Shown here: piece by piece, positions 41,519 to 49,774 of the stretch
Position numbering within the stretch: position 1 is the stretch's first letter
Layout: every line of letters starts with the position of its first letter
DNA from: a virus
Strand: one strand, 5' to 3'
DNA length: 64,000 nucleotides
Virus record (IMG/VR): IMGVR_UViG_3300037246_002669
Location: 1-64,000 of that record
Notes under the pieces: model-generated
Seen by the model: only the letters and a program-made list of their open reading frames with translations
Told to the model about the DNA's origin: nothing
Database searches by the model: none
Made by a program: the position numbers and the translations under genes

Positions 41519-41538
41519 ATTTGCAATTTATTGCAAAT
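41519..41538. promoter_or_regulatory. Dispersed 20-bp palindrome, copy 14
   Basis: Exact ATTTGCAA-TTTA-TTGCAAAT. It lies about 18 bases downstream of the -10 of the glycan-cassette promoter, where a bound protein could block elongation. Confidence 0.85.
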
Positions 41539-41556
41539 TTATTCAGATACCCATCT

Positions 41557-41585
41557 TTATTAGTACATATTCCATTTATTGTCAA
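41557..41585 (-). promoter_or_regulatory. Sigma70-type promoter of the glycan cassette
   Basis: On the minus strand TTGACA (41580-41585), a 17-base spacer, and TAATAA (41557-41562). It drives the GT4-GT9-GT2-epimerase genes. The -35 overlaps the last part of the preceding membrane-protein gene region. Confidence 0.75.
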
Positions 41586-41587
41586 AC

Positions 41588-41887
41588 TCAGTGGGGTTTT
41601 TTCACTACATAGGTGGCGCACAAATAATGTGCCAAATACCCTACTGCAGCGTCCACTGGAACAAGTGCGAGTGTAATTGCCAGTATACTGGGGAAATCAG
41701 GTGATGAAGAACCTTCAAAAAACAGCAGTCTGATGCTCAGTATTGCAGCACACCATGCAACTGCAGCAAAAAATGCTATCATGCCAATTCTCAATTTTCC
41801 ATTGCGTGATATGAAAAAAACCCACGACACGGTTAGGGAGAAGATAATCAGCATCCCCAGCAGGATCTCCACGAGCAGAAACTCCAT
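41588..41887 (-). CDS. Small membrane protein, holin candidate
   Basis: A 99-residue protein with three probable transmembrane segments: residues about 3-25 (LVEILLGMLIIFSLTVSWVF), 34-55 (IGMIAFFAAVAWCAAIL) and 68-90 (ILAITLALVPVDAAVGYLAHY). Size and topology fit a class I holin, but holins cannot be recognised by sequence alone. It pairs with a single-pass coiled-coil protein just upstream. The lysozyme is at the other end of the window. Confidence 0.55.
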   Translation of the reverse strand: MEFLLVEILLGMLIIFSLTVSWVFFISRNGKLRIGMIAFFAAVAWCAAILSIRLLFFEGSSSPDFPSILAITLALVPVDAAVGYLAHYLCATYVVKKPH

Positions 41888-41902
41888 TCCACTAATCTCC
41901 TT

Positions 41903-42217
41903 TTAATTGTTATTGATACGGCGTTCAATGGTTTCAAGGGTTGCCTTTAAATCGGAAACCACTGAAGTCCCTTTTTCGGTCACTTCAATCAGGGAAGTAA
42001 ATTGCTTTGAGGCAATCTTCGCGGCTTCGTCCCTGTCATCCTTCGCAAACTTTCTAAGTTCCTCCCTTTCAGATTTGTGATTTTTAAGCAGTTCCACCCT
42101 TTCTTTGTTGTGGGTGGTTTGTAATGTTTTTATGTAAAAGCCGAGAGCCAGTATCATTACTCCCAGAATCCCATATTCCATAAACTTTTCGACTATCGTA
42201 ATCTCTACGCTTGCCAT
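41903..42217 (-). CDS. Single-pass coiled-coil protein, holin/BhlA-like
   Basis: A 104-residue protein with one transmembrane helix near the N-terminus (YGILGVMILALGFYI, about 14-28) followed by a long charged coiled coil (KERVELLKNHKSEREELRKFAKDDRDEA). This topology matches small phage lysis proteins of the BhlA/holin type and some spanins. Likely works with the three-helix membrane protein encoded next. No signal peptide cleavage site or lipobox seen. Confidence 0.6.
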   Translation of the reverse strand: MASVEITIVEKFMEYGILGVMILALGFYIKTLQTTHNKERVELLKNHKSEREELRKFAKDDRDEAAKIASKQFTSLIEVTEKGTSVVSDLKATLETIERRINNN

Positions 42218-42258
42218 AGTGTCTCACCTCTATATGCTGCACTATACGAAAGGCCCAT

Positions 42259-42441
42259 CTATGCAGCGTTTACATTGTAAACTGTCCCCCCGATTCGAAC
42301 CCTGACTCTTGAAGCGGCAGTATTCACCCATAAGTTGACATCATCCGGGACATCTGCATCATCATCGGCGAAGGGAACTCTCGGAACTCTACTCTTGACA
42401 TCCCCCGATCGTGCGGGAACTTTTACAACTCCGGTCTTCAT
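42259..42441 (-). CDS. Small hypothetical protein
   Basis: A 60-residue protein starting MKTGVVKVPARSG after AAAGGAG. It has an acidic middle (FADDDADVPDD) and a strand-like end (ASRVRVRIGGTVYNVNAA). It lies between tail-region structural genes and the membrane proteins, preceded by a hairpin terminator. Probably a minor virion component, but no evidence beyond location. Confidence 0.55.
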   Translation of the reverse strand: MKTGVVKVPARSGDVKSRVPRVPFADDDADVPDDVNLWVNTAASRVRVRIGGTVYNVNAA

Positions 42442-42473
42442 AATTTTCTCCTTTGCAATTAATGGGTAAAATA

Positions 42474-42501
42474 TCTCCCTCCTTAGTCACGAGGAGGGAG
42501 A
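42474..42501 (-). terminator. Hairpin terminator
   Basis: Perfect 10-bp inverted repeat TCTCCCTCCT (42474-42483) / AGGAGGGAGA (42492-42501), loop of eight, followed on the minus strand by TATTTTA. It separates the Thr-rich genes from the lysis region. Confidence 0.65.
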
Positions 42502-42521
42502 CTTGGCACACTTAAATTACG

Positions 42522-42947
42522 TTAGGTTGTCGTTGTGGTGGTCGGTGCCGCAGTTGTCGTCGTTGTGGTCGGAGCAACTGTCGTCGTCGTTGTGGTCGGA
42601 GCTACCGTTGTTGTCGTAGTGGTCGTCGGGGGTAAAGTAGTGGTAGTGGTCGTCGGGGGTAAAGTAGTGGTAGTGGTCGTAGGTGCCACTGTCGTCGTGG
42701 TCGTTGCAGCAGAAACCTCCGTCAAATTGAAGGCCACTACTGCCCCATCGGGTTTTCTTATTTTCAACTTTTTCTGTGGATCATTTAGCCACATGGAAAG
42801 CCATTTCTGCGTCGATGCATCCGGATCTGACTGCAAAACCGGCAAGGTAGCGGTATGTTCTTTAGGATCTCCCGAGAAAGTTTTATAGGGTGCCGTCCCT
42901 CCCTCCCGGACAGTAGCGGACTCGTTGTACACTTGTTTCTTCATCAC
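42522..42947 (-). CDS. Virion-type protein with threonine-run C-terminal tail
   Basis: A 141-residue protein. Residues 1-80 form a small beta-rich domain (ATVREGGTAPYKTF; LKIRKPDGAVVAFNL); residues 81-141 are nearly all threonine, in runs of five to seven separated by VAP, LPP and AAP, ending in six Thr. A 29-bp stretch at its end is identical to the end of the gene at 60821-61207. It overlaps the LamG gene stop; ATG at 42944 or GTG at 42947 may start it. The head domain resembles phage proteins with a KxYNESxTVR start, possibly a tail or head decoration. Confidence 0.75.
   Translation of the reverse strand: MMKKQVYNESATVREGGTAPYKTFSGDPKEHTATLPVLQSDPDASTQKWLSMWLNDPQKKLKIRKPDGAVVAFNLTEVSAATTTTTVAPTTTTTTLPPTTTTTTLPPTTTTTTTVAPTTTTTTVAPTTTTTTAAPTTTTTT
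42535..42705. repeat. Threonine-codon repeat tract
   Basis: Degenerate tandem ACN repeats with spacers, 24-30 bp units, encoding the Thr-rich tail of the 42522-42947 gene. On the plus strand it reads GTGGT/GTCGT runs, giving false valine-rich frames. Confidence 0.85.
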
Positions 42948-44284
42948 TCCTCCGTTCCCAGCAGACTGACCGGGCCTATGTGCAAACGATTAGTGGAAGT
43001 TGCAATCCATATTTGGTCATCTTCCGTCTCACTCACAATCTCAGTCACCCCGATCACTATTACATTACCTTGAGGTACCCCACTAAATACTGCCTCTCCA
43101 TTTTCAATCTCTCGCGGCACTGTTATTTCAATACCCGTTAAATCCAAGGTCGTCGTTGTCGTGGTGGGTCCTACTGTGGTGGTTGTGGTGGGTCCTACTG
43201 TCGTTGTGGTGGTAGGCGCGACTGTTGTGGTTGTGGTCGGCGGTAAAGTGGTCGTGGTTGTGGTCGGCGGTAAAGTGGTCGTGGTTGGAGCCACTGTCGT
43301 TGTAGTCGTAGTCGGTGCCACTGTTGTAGTCGTAGTAGTGCCGGGAATTGTGGTGGTCGTAGTGGTGGGGGCCACTGTAGTAGTGGTTGTGGTGGGGGCC
43401 ACTGTGGTCGTAGTAGTGCCGGGAATTGTGGTGGTCGTAGTGGTGGGGGCCACTGTAGTAGTGGTTGTGGTGGGGGCCACTGTGGTCGTAGTAGTGCCGG
43501 TAATTGTGGTAGTAGTGGTCGTGGCCGGTGCCACTGTGGTCGTAGTAGTGGCCGGGGGACTTTGGTAGGGAGTTGTCGGAGGAGTAAAATTTTCTGACCA
43601 AACGGCTTCCCCTGTCACGACACGGAATTGATCCATAAACCCGTTGAGGTAGCCATTTCCTCCAATTTGCCTTCCAAGACGCAAGTAAGTAGGGCATACA
43701 TTAGAGGAAGTATTTAACCAAGTACCGTCAGCAATCCCATCAATATATAGGGTAACTGTGGCAGCTTTCCGGACTACGGCAATGTGATGGAAAACATCAT
43801 CAGTTATATCAATTGTGCCCTCTATTTTACGGGCACTGCGGTAATAAACAATAACTCCGCCAGTTATGTTGTTAATATTTGCCTGGGTTGCGTCTTCGGA
43901 GTTCTCTCCGAAAGCCCAAATCCTTCTGTGGTTACCTCCCGAAGTAGATTTTACGGCAGTTTTGAGCCAACACTCGACAGTGTAATCTCCGGTGGCTAAG
44001 ACGAATAAAGGATCAGTGGGGACATCTATATAAGAGTTAGTGCCATCGAAGTGAATGGATGATGTGCCAAACTTGGCAGCGGCAGTGGCGTGCTGCACGT
44101 CTCCATAAAGAGAGAGAATATGAGCATGAGGGGAACTGTCAACAATGTCTGTAGATCCGTCTGTAGTATCTGACTGAATGCATATACTACCTAATTCATA
44201 CATGTCAATGGTAGTGGTGGTAGTGGTAGTGGTAGGGGGTAACGTTGTCGTTGTTGTCGGCCCTACTGTAGTTGTCGTTGTCAT
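42944..44284 (-). CDS. LamG-like domain protein with threonine-run segments
   Basis: A 446-residue protein. It begins MTTTTTVGPTTTTT, directly after a strong GGGAGGGG site. Residues about 28-240 form a laminin-G/concanavalin-like domain: ALYG-type strands, GTSSIHFDGTNSYIDVP, DYTVECWLKTA, HHIAVVRKAATVTLYIDG, YLRLGRQIGG..FMDQFRVVTGEAVW. Residues about 245-385 are threonine runs with VAP, IPG and LPP spacers. A final 60-residue beta domain follows. LamG domains in phage tails bind glycans; the Thr runs probably act as extended stalks. Likely a tail-tip or fibre protein. Confidence 0.85.
   Translation of the reverse strand: MTTTTTVGPTTTTTLPPTTTTTTTTIDMYELGSICIQSDTTDGSTDIVDSSPHAHILSLYGDVQHATAAAKFGTSSIHFDGTNSYIDVPTDPLFVLATGDYTVECWLKTAVKSTSGGNHRRIWAFGENSEDATQANINNITGGVIVYYRSARKIEGTIDITDDVFHHIAVVRKAATVTLYIDGIADGTWLNTSSNVCPTYLRLGRQIGGNGYLNGFMDQFRVVTGEAVWSENFTPPTTPYQSPPATTTTTVAPATTTTTTITGTTTTTVAPTTTTTTVAPTTTTTTIPGTTTTTVAPTTTTTTVAPTTTTTTIPGTTTTTTVAPTTTTTTVAPTTTTLPPTTTTTTLPPTTTTTVAPTTTTTVGPTTTTTVGPTTTTTTLDLTGIEITVPREIENGEAVFSGVPQGNVIVIGVTEIVSETEDDQIWIATSTNRLHIGPVSLLGTEE
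43150..43560. repeat. Threonine-codon repeat tract in LamG gene
   Basis: About 400 bp of Thr-coding repeats. A 78-bp unit is repeated nearly exactly starting at 43371 and 43449, indicating recent tandem duplication inside the tract. Confidence 0.85.
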
Positions 44285-44301
44285 CTATCTTCCCCTCCCA
44301 T

Positions 44302-44321
44302 GATTTGCAATAAATTGCAAA
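44302..44321. promoter_or_regulatory. Dispersed 20-bp palindrome, copy 15
   Basis: Exact ATTTGCAA-TAAA-TTGCAAAT in the 40-bp gap between the LamG gene and the next structural gene. Confidence 0.85.
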
Positions 44322-44324
44322 TTT

Positions 44325-44849
44325 TTAGATGAGACCGGCATTCAGGGTAACCCCATTAGAGGTACCGGCAATACTACTGATATGTAGGGCGATTTTCTCC
44401 GTTCCTTGGGTTTTCCATACTAATGTGGGGGATAGATAATTACCGGAAGATGACCCTTTACGAAAAGCAACTGATCCTATGCCCGAAGATTTTGACTCCA
44501 AAACTGCAATAACTGTAGTGCCTGTGGAATCAAACACAAGAGGAGTCACCACTACATCTCCGTCCACGGCAGAATGTTCCGGGTGTACCACGAGAACACT
44601 GTTGTCTCCCACATCCAGCACATTGTCAGTAAGATCAGCCGACAGGTTGGTGAGATCTACCCCATCCGCAACAGTGACTGGGGTACTGCCTCGATTAGCC
44701 TCAGGGACGAACTGCCTGGACGCGGTATCTACCACCTGTATATGCCTTGTGTTAGCACTCCCGTCCAATTCTGCCGCCTCGCGTGTTGCTATGTTGGGGC
44801 CAGTGGTAGCTTCTCTGACTTGAACTGATGTATTACTCTCAAGTGTCAT
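44325..44849 (-). CDS. Probable virion structural protein
   Basis: A 174-residue beta-rich protein (VVVHPEHSAVDGDVVVTPLVFDSTGTTVIAVLES) of low Cys content, typical of phage head or tail decoration proteins. The start MTLESNTSVQVREATTG and segment REAAELDGSANTRHIQVVDTASRQF are unassigned. It sits in the distal-tail gene cluster. No enzymatic motif. Confidence 0.6.
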   Translation of the reverse strand: MTLESNTSVQVREATTGPNIATREAAELDGSANTRHIQVVDTASRQFVPEANRGSTPVTVADGVDLTNLSADLTDNVLDVGDNSVLVVHPEHSAVDGDVVVTPLVFDSTGTTVIAVLESKSSGIGSVAFRKGSSSGNYLSPTLVWKTQGTEKIALHISSIAGTSNGVTLNAGLI

Positions 44850-44903
44850 GTCTGTATTCTCCTTGATTAAGATTCACGCTATGTAGATTAAATACCATAT
44901 TAT

Positions 44904-45344
44904 CTACTGCCGGTCAATTGCCTCTTGCTGGGCAAGACTATACTCCTCCTCGATGTCCTCTGTACTGTACACCTCGAAAGAACAGGCCATACATTCCCAC
45001 ACACTTTTGTAGCCGTAGATGTTTTGCCTTCCTTTCGGGCGAGTTACTTTTCTGAGCCACATATCAGAGTCACACTTTTCGCAGTATTTTGCGGCTGAAG
45101 TATCATTGTGTACTGGAGGGTTTAAGTTTAAGCCGGAATCAGGTAAAACTGTTCCTTCAGGAATTTTTGCCAGTTCCTCATTGTACATTTCCTTTCGGTT
45201 AACGATGTACTGTTGCAATTCTCCCACTGTCACTCCCCTGGTCAGAATACCCTCCAGCATGGTAATCATATCTTCAACTTTCCCGAAGGAATAAGGAGCG
45301 AGTACCATTTCTATGATTTTCAATTTTTCTTTATGTAATTCCAT
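44904..45344 (-). CDS. Hypothetical protein with zinc ribbon
   Basis: A 146-residue protein starting at ATG after AAAGGAATACTG; a longer frame overlaps the giant repeat gene and lacks a ribosome site. N-terminal half helical; C-terminal half has CEKC and, about 28 residues later, CMAC, a probable zinc ribbon. Placed in the tail cluster, but a zinc ribbon could equally suggest regulation. Family not recognised. Confidence 0.6.
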   Translation of the reverse strand: MELHKEKLKIIEMVLAPYSFGKVEDMITMLEGILTRGVTVGELQQYIVNRKEMYNEELAKIPEGTVLPDSGLNLNPPVHNDTSAAKYCEKCDSDMWLRKVTRPKGRQNIYGYKSVWECMACSFEVYSTEDIEEEYSLAQQEAIDRQ

Positions 45345-45357
45345 CAGTATTCCTTTC

Positions 45358-48300
45358 TTAGTCACACCACCACTCATAAACGGAAAGAGATGCCTGCGGT
45401 TTTCTACAACCAGTGCCCATTGTACACTGTGAATCGGAAGCACAGTGCCCGAAGCCGCCACACGAGGCGCAATACCCATCTGGCCACGTATTAGGTAGAC
45501 ACTGAGTCCTTCTGACAACTCGTTTACCTGCCTCTACAGTATCAGAATGGAATCCTGGGCCAGCGCCTCCGCAGCCTGCGGTGCGGCCATCAGAACATAT
45601 CCAATGCCAACTTCCGCCAACTGTTAGTATGTAACCATGGGCTAATTTGCCACACCTATCAGTAACGGTCACATGCGCCACTCCGCAATATCCCTCTACC
45701 GTACTAACTGTGTTATATCCCGAAGCGCCGGTATATTCAGATCCAATTGCAAATCCAGCGGATACTTCCCAGCGCAAAGGAGCTGTTCCTCCTATTACGT
45801 GGACACTACAAATGCCCTCTATAGTTTCGGGGCCATCCCACTCCATAGTTGGGAGTGTTTTCTCCATTGATTTAGAATCAGAATACCCGCAAGCCCCTTC
45901 CGCAGAAACTGTTACTAACTCAGTACAGGGATCTTCTTCCGCAATTTGGTTGGATTGACCCCCGGTCACCTCCTGGCCTAACGTCCATCCATCACTAACA
46001 TCCCACACGTAATTTGGCCTGCCTCCCACTATGCTAACACCCTGTTTGTCTCCACTGTAAGTTTCAGGCAATGTCATTACCATGTCCTCAATGGGAATTA
46101 TAGGAATTTCCAAGTCAACAACCTCTTCGCAGTAGTCAACGACAGTAACTGTCACATCCCCTTCAGTACATTCCTCAGTACCATGCATTTTGTTGGTGGT
46201 ACGGTTGGTTATTGGCATATCAAATTCAAATCCATTGGTGGCAGACCACTCATATGGGGGCCTCCCGCTACCTTCGAGGAGTAACTTTACAACTTGCAAA
46301 GCAGATACTTCGTCAGAAGAAGATGAGAGGACCAAAGGACCGTCTTCCCCCTCCACCTGTATTGCGAGGGAATCACTTTCATCGCAATCATCCGTAGCGG
46401 TAACTGTAATCTGGTCACTTATAGAACAGTCCTCGTTCGGAATTATTGTGTTTATCCTGCCATCTGCATCTGGTTCAGCCAGTTCAAACCCAGATCCTGA
46501 GAGGTCCCATTCAAAAGGTTCCATGCCCCCTCTCACACTAACTGCTTTACTAATTCCGTGAAATATAGTCTTCGGTCCCTTAACTACCACTTTCGGTTCT
46601 GGAGGTTGAACAGTGAATACCACTTCGGTATTACAGGCATCGGTGACGGTTACCTCACATATATCATACTGACTGCACGTACCATCCAGGGTAATATAAT
46701 TGGTATTCCCCATGGTTTGCGCGAAAGCTACGTTAAATCCCGCACTGACTGACCAGTTGAGAGGTTTCTTGCCTCCAACTGTGCCTACAGATACCCCTGC
46801 CGATGACGGAAACTTCGATGGGTTACCTGGAGATGCTGCAAATTGGGGGTTACCTCCCAACTGGACCGTACATGATACCGAATCATCGCAAATATCAGTA
46901 ACTGTAATTGTTACTTCTTCGCCTTCCGCACCAGTGCACCCAGAGGGAGCATGTAAAATATTTGTTCGATAACTTGTCGTAACATGTGCTAAAGTGCAGT
47001 TACCCCCACTTACTTCCCACGTAAAAGGGCCTGTACCGTAGATAATGGAAATGTCCTCCGATGCATTGGGCGCGATAAGTTCCGGGTTGGAATCACTGCA
47101 CTCTATTGGGAGAGATTCCGGAACGTTGAGGGTGGTGGATATTGTATCAAAGCAGGCATCTTCACATTCTACTGTGATATTTCCTTCAGCACAGATATCT
47201 CGGAATACCACATTATGGCGATCCCATGTCTCCAGCGTAACTATGTGTCCGTCTCCAGAAACCACACTCCACTGGAACGGTGGCACTCCATTTTCCAAAT
47301 ACAGTTCGGCATACCCGAAACCGTAAGTCCCAGTCCATGTGTCTTCATGCCATTTAAACTCCAGGGGCTCCGAAGTAACATGACAGTTCAACTGCGATTC
47401 GCAGGCATCTGTAGCCGCCAAATCGAAACCACCGGATGCCGCGCTACAGGGATCATCGGCCACGACTGTCACTTCCCGCCCTACTGGTAATGGGCCAGTT
47501 TCGGGGTTCTCCGGGTCAGAAGATACAATGTGGAAATCATCAGATCCACTCAGTTCCCATATTATATCCAAAGCTCCCCCAACTACCCTAAAAATAGCGG
47601 AACCGGAGGGAGGGAATTCTGTCGGGTTGTCGGGGTACCATTTAAATTCCTGTTCGTCTACTTCCACAGTAATACTTGCAGTCTGGTCACAGGCGTCTGT
47701 CAGCGTAACACTACATGTGGGTTCTATGCACTTTACGCTACTGGGAGTAATATAGTTGGTAGGGGCACTGGTGGAAGGCCACTTTAATACCCATCCAGGA
47801 GCACCGGGAGTTACTTCCCAGGAGTAGGGAGGTTTTCCCCCTCTAAAGTCCACCCGGTATTCTTCTCCGCGTTCTGCTTTATACTCTACCTCGAATACAG
47901 ACTCACTACTCGGTTCAGGGGAACTATAATGGATGCAGCACGTGTTTCTGGGAATTTCTGTGACAGGTATGTCGCATACTCTTGCACACTCATCTTCACA
48001 TCTGACCACAATTGGGCCACATAACTCCGCATCTGACCTATGTAAACACACAACTGGCCCAGTGTCATGATCCCTAAACTCCACACCCGATCCTTCTTCC
48101 ACTGACCAACTGTATCCTGTACAAGTCGGACCGTCCACAGGGAGCACGCCCACGAAATCGACGGATTCCGGATTATCGTGTATCTCAACCGGCAGGTAAC
48201 TCCTGTCTACCTTCAAATCCCCCACACAGCACAGTTTGGAAATTTGAATTCTTACAATGCAATCAGTGCCGCAATCATCTGTCACTGTCACACTTCCTTC

Positions 48301-49140
48301 AGCCCCTTCATTAGGATCACGGCAGGCACACTCACTTGCCCGCAATGTATTAGACATATCAAAAGAAGGGGGGCCGGGAAGCCACTCAATAGGATCGGTT
48401 TCGAAATGGCGAGGGGCTTCCACATCAGTAGCCATCCGCAGCCAGCCACCACTTGCGGTCCATGTGTAAGGAGGACATCCCCCGGTGATAGTAAGCAGCA
48501 CTCCCCTTGCAGGATCTACTTCCACCACCAGATTAGTTACGAGTTCTGTTTGGTGATATATGTCGATGACTTCGGAGTCACATTGATCGCAGCACGTCTT
48601 TTCCTTCACTTCATAAGAATCCGTGGTGACCAGATTCCCTTGACATACTTGAATGTGTGCAGGAGTAGGTTCGTGCGCATCCGGAGTGGCCTGCACTTCC
48701 ATATACTCCTTGTCATATTCTATCACCAAAACACCAGTCACAGGTCGGGATAATGACACTTTAAGTCCCTGGATTACGGGAGGGGGTTCAAATCCATCCA
48801 CAGTGCCTTTCCACCAGTACGCTATTACAGCAGTGACTAAATTACTCAGGACTCCGGTGTCCTCTTCAATGAAGACAACTTCGCAGGCGGATTCCTCTAT
48901 TTGGATCACCTCATTTACCACTATGGCCCCGTTGGTGGTACCTGCCGTGACAGGGAGTTCTGGCATATTGGTATAGTAACGAAAACGGGCAGTCTCCCCT
49001 ACGTCATAGGGAGGCCCGTTGATCCCGTTTTCTTCACAATTTTCTAAAACTGAACTTAGGTGAGCGGACAATTCAGCATAGATGTCTTCCTCTTCATCAG
49101 GAATATATGCCCGGAAAATGATGTCCAGAGTTTTCAGCAC
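45358..49140 (-). CDS. Giant Cys-rich Ig-like repeat protein, probable tail adhesin
   Basis: A 1260-residue protein. Residues about 1-200 share a beta module (YWWKG...TGVLVIEY) with the neighbouring tail genes. About 11 modules of 80-95 residues follow (roughly 205-1180), each with a GG-x-PPY-x-W start and a TVTDACDxx end; paired Cys in many modules suggest disulfides, so it would fold outside the cell. The last 70 residues are a separate Cys-rich domain (CGGAG, CASCGGFGHC, CTMGTGC). This looks like an extended receptor-binding or adhesive fibre. Repeat family resembles Ig/PKD-like folds, not firmly identified. Confidence 0.75.
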   Translation of the reverse strand: MLKTLDIIFRAYIPDEEEDIYAELSAHLSSVLENCEENGINGPPYDVGETARFRYYTNMPELPVTAGTTNGAIVVNEVIQIEESACEVVFIEEDTGVLSNLVTAVIAYWWKGTVDGFEPPPVIQGLKVSLSRPVTGVLVIEYDKEYMEVQATPDAHEPTPAHIQVCQGNLVTTDSYEVKEKTCCDQCDSEVIDIYHQTELVTNLVVEVDPARGVLLTITGGCPPYTWTASGGWLRMATDVEAPRHFETDPIEWLPGPPSFDMSNTLRASECACRDPNEGAEGSVTVTDDCGTDCIVRIQISKLCCVGDLKVDRSYLPVEIHDNPESVDFVGVLPVDGPTCTGYSWSVEEGSGVEFRDHDTGPVVCLHRSDAELCGPIVVRCEDECARVCDIPVTEIPRNTCCIHYSSPEPSSESVFEVEYKAERGEEYRVDFRGGKPPYSWEVTPGAPGWVLKWPSTSAPTNYITPSSVKCIEPTCSVTLTDACDQTASITVEVDEQEFKWYPDNPTEFPPSGSAIFRVVGGALDIIWELSGSDDFHIVSSDPENPETGPLPVGREVTVVADDPCSAASGGFDLAATDACESQLNCHVTSEPLEFKWHEDTWTGTYGFGYAELYLENGVPPFQWSVVSGDGHIVTLETWDRHNVVFRDICAEGNITVECEDACFDTISTTLNVPESLPIECSDSNPELIAPNASEDISIIYGTGPFTWEVSGGNCTLAHVTTSYRTNILHAPSGCTGAEGEEVTITVTDICDDSVSCTVQLGGNPQFAASPGNPSKFPSSAGVSVGTVGGKKPLNWSVSAGFNVAFAQTMGNTNYITLDGTCSQYDICEVTVTDACNTEVVFTVQPPEPKVVVKGPKTIFHGISKAVSVRGGMEPFEWDLSGSGFELAEPDADGRINTIIPNEDCSISDQITVTATDDCDESDSLAIQVEGEDGPLVLSSSSDEVSALQVVKLLLEGSGRPPYEWSATNGFEFDMPITNRTTNKMHGTEECTEGDVTVTVVDYCEEVVDLEIPIIPIEDMVMTLPETYSGDKQGVSIVGGRPNYVWDVSDGWTLGQEVTGGQSNQIAEEDPCTELVTVSAEGACGYSDSKSMEKTLPTMEWDGPETIEGICSVHVIGGTAPLRWEVSAGFAIGSEYTGASGYNTVSTVEGYCGVAHVTVTDRCGKLAHGYILTVGGSWHWICSDGRTAGCGGAGPGFHSDTVEAGKRVVRRTQCLPNTWPDGYCASCGGFGHCASDSQCTMGTGCRKPQASLSVYEWWCD

Positions 49141-49154
49141 GATTTCTTCCTCCT

Positions 49155-49766
49155 CTACTCTTCCTCGGCGGCACCAACTGCAAATTGATAAGTGGTTTGT
49201 TTGTACTTTTCACCCTGGTCAGGAATTATCTGGCGCACTACCAGCAAAGCAGTAGCATCATACTCGTCCGGCAATACGGTAGGTTTGGGGTCGAATATCA
49301 CCATAATGGCAGTTGCCCTGGTCAGATAGGTTACTTTTACAATGCCTGTTACTACTGATGAAGTATTCGCAACCACAGAATTTGCGACAGCGTCATACAA
49401 AATGGGAGGTTGTGGCCGCATAGGTTCACAGCCAGTTATAACTTCTCCGATCCATTCCATGGAAGTAGGAGGTTCGAATGGTACTTGTGTTAATTCTCCT
49501 CCAGTTCCCTGAGTGATAGCGACTACTTCCTCAACTAATACTCCGGACGTGTACAGAATCCTGGCGGTTCCTCCTATCAGACTAACTTGCACAGGAGTGG
49601 CAAGTGGGGTTGTGTACAAGACCTCATATTCAACACCATCCACATAAGGACCTTCGACAGTAGGTTCGAGTGACGTGTGAATTTCATCTACTGTCAGAAC
49701 CCCATCATCAACTTCGATGACTGTCTTTCTAAACACTACAGTAGTTACATCGGTAATCTTTGCCAT
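49155..49766 (-). CDS. Distal tail protein with EWIG module
   Basis: A 203-residue beta-rich protein. The second half contains SMEWIGEVITG...VVTGIVKVTYLTRATAIMVIF, a module also visible in the next two upstream genes (EWIG in 49775-50317, EWFG in 50555-52501) and the giant repeat protein (YWWKG). Near the C-terminus is DEYDATALLVVRQI, a strand-rich end. Probably part of the tail tip or baseplate. No enzymatic motif. Confidence 0.6.
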   Translation of the reverse strand: MAKITDVTTVVFRKTVIEVDDGVLTVDEIHTSLEPTVEGPYVDGVEYEVLYTTPLATPVQVSLIGGTARILYTSGVLVEEVVAITQGTGGELTQVPFEPPTSMEWIGEVITGCEPMRPQPPILYDAVANSVVANTSSVVTGIVKVTYLTRATAIMVIFDPKPTVLPDEYDATALLVVRQIIPDQGEKYKQTTYQFAVGAAEEE

Positions 49767-49774
49767 GACAGTAT

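Noticed and set aside
42280-42310. tRNA T-arm-like GGTTCGAATC
   Set aside because: No matching acceptor or anticodon stem around it; it lies inside a small coding sequence.
42535-43568. Long plus-strand valine-rich open frames opposite the threonine tracts
   Set aside because: They are mirror images of the Thr-codon repeats (GTN runs), lack ribosome sites and overlap strong minus-strand genes.
42522-44284. Diversity-generating retroelement as the explanation of the repeats
   Set aside because: No reverse transcriptase, template repeat or adenine-biased variable region was seen in the window.
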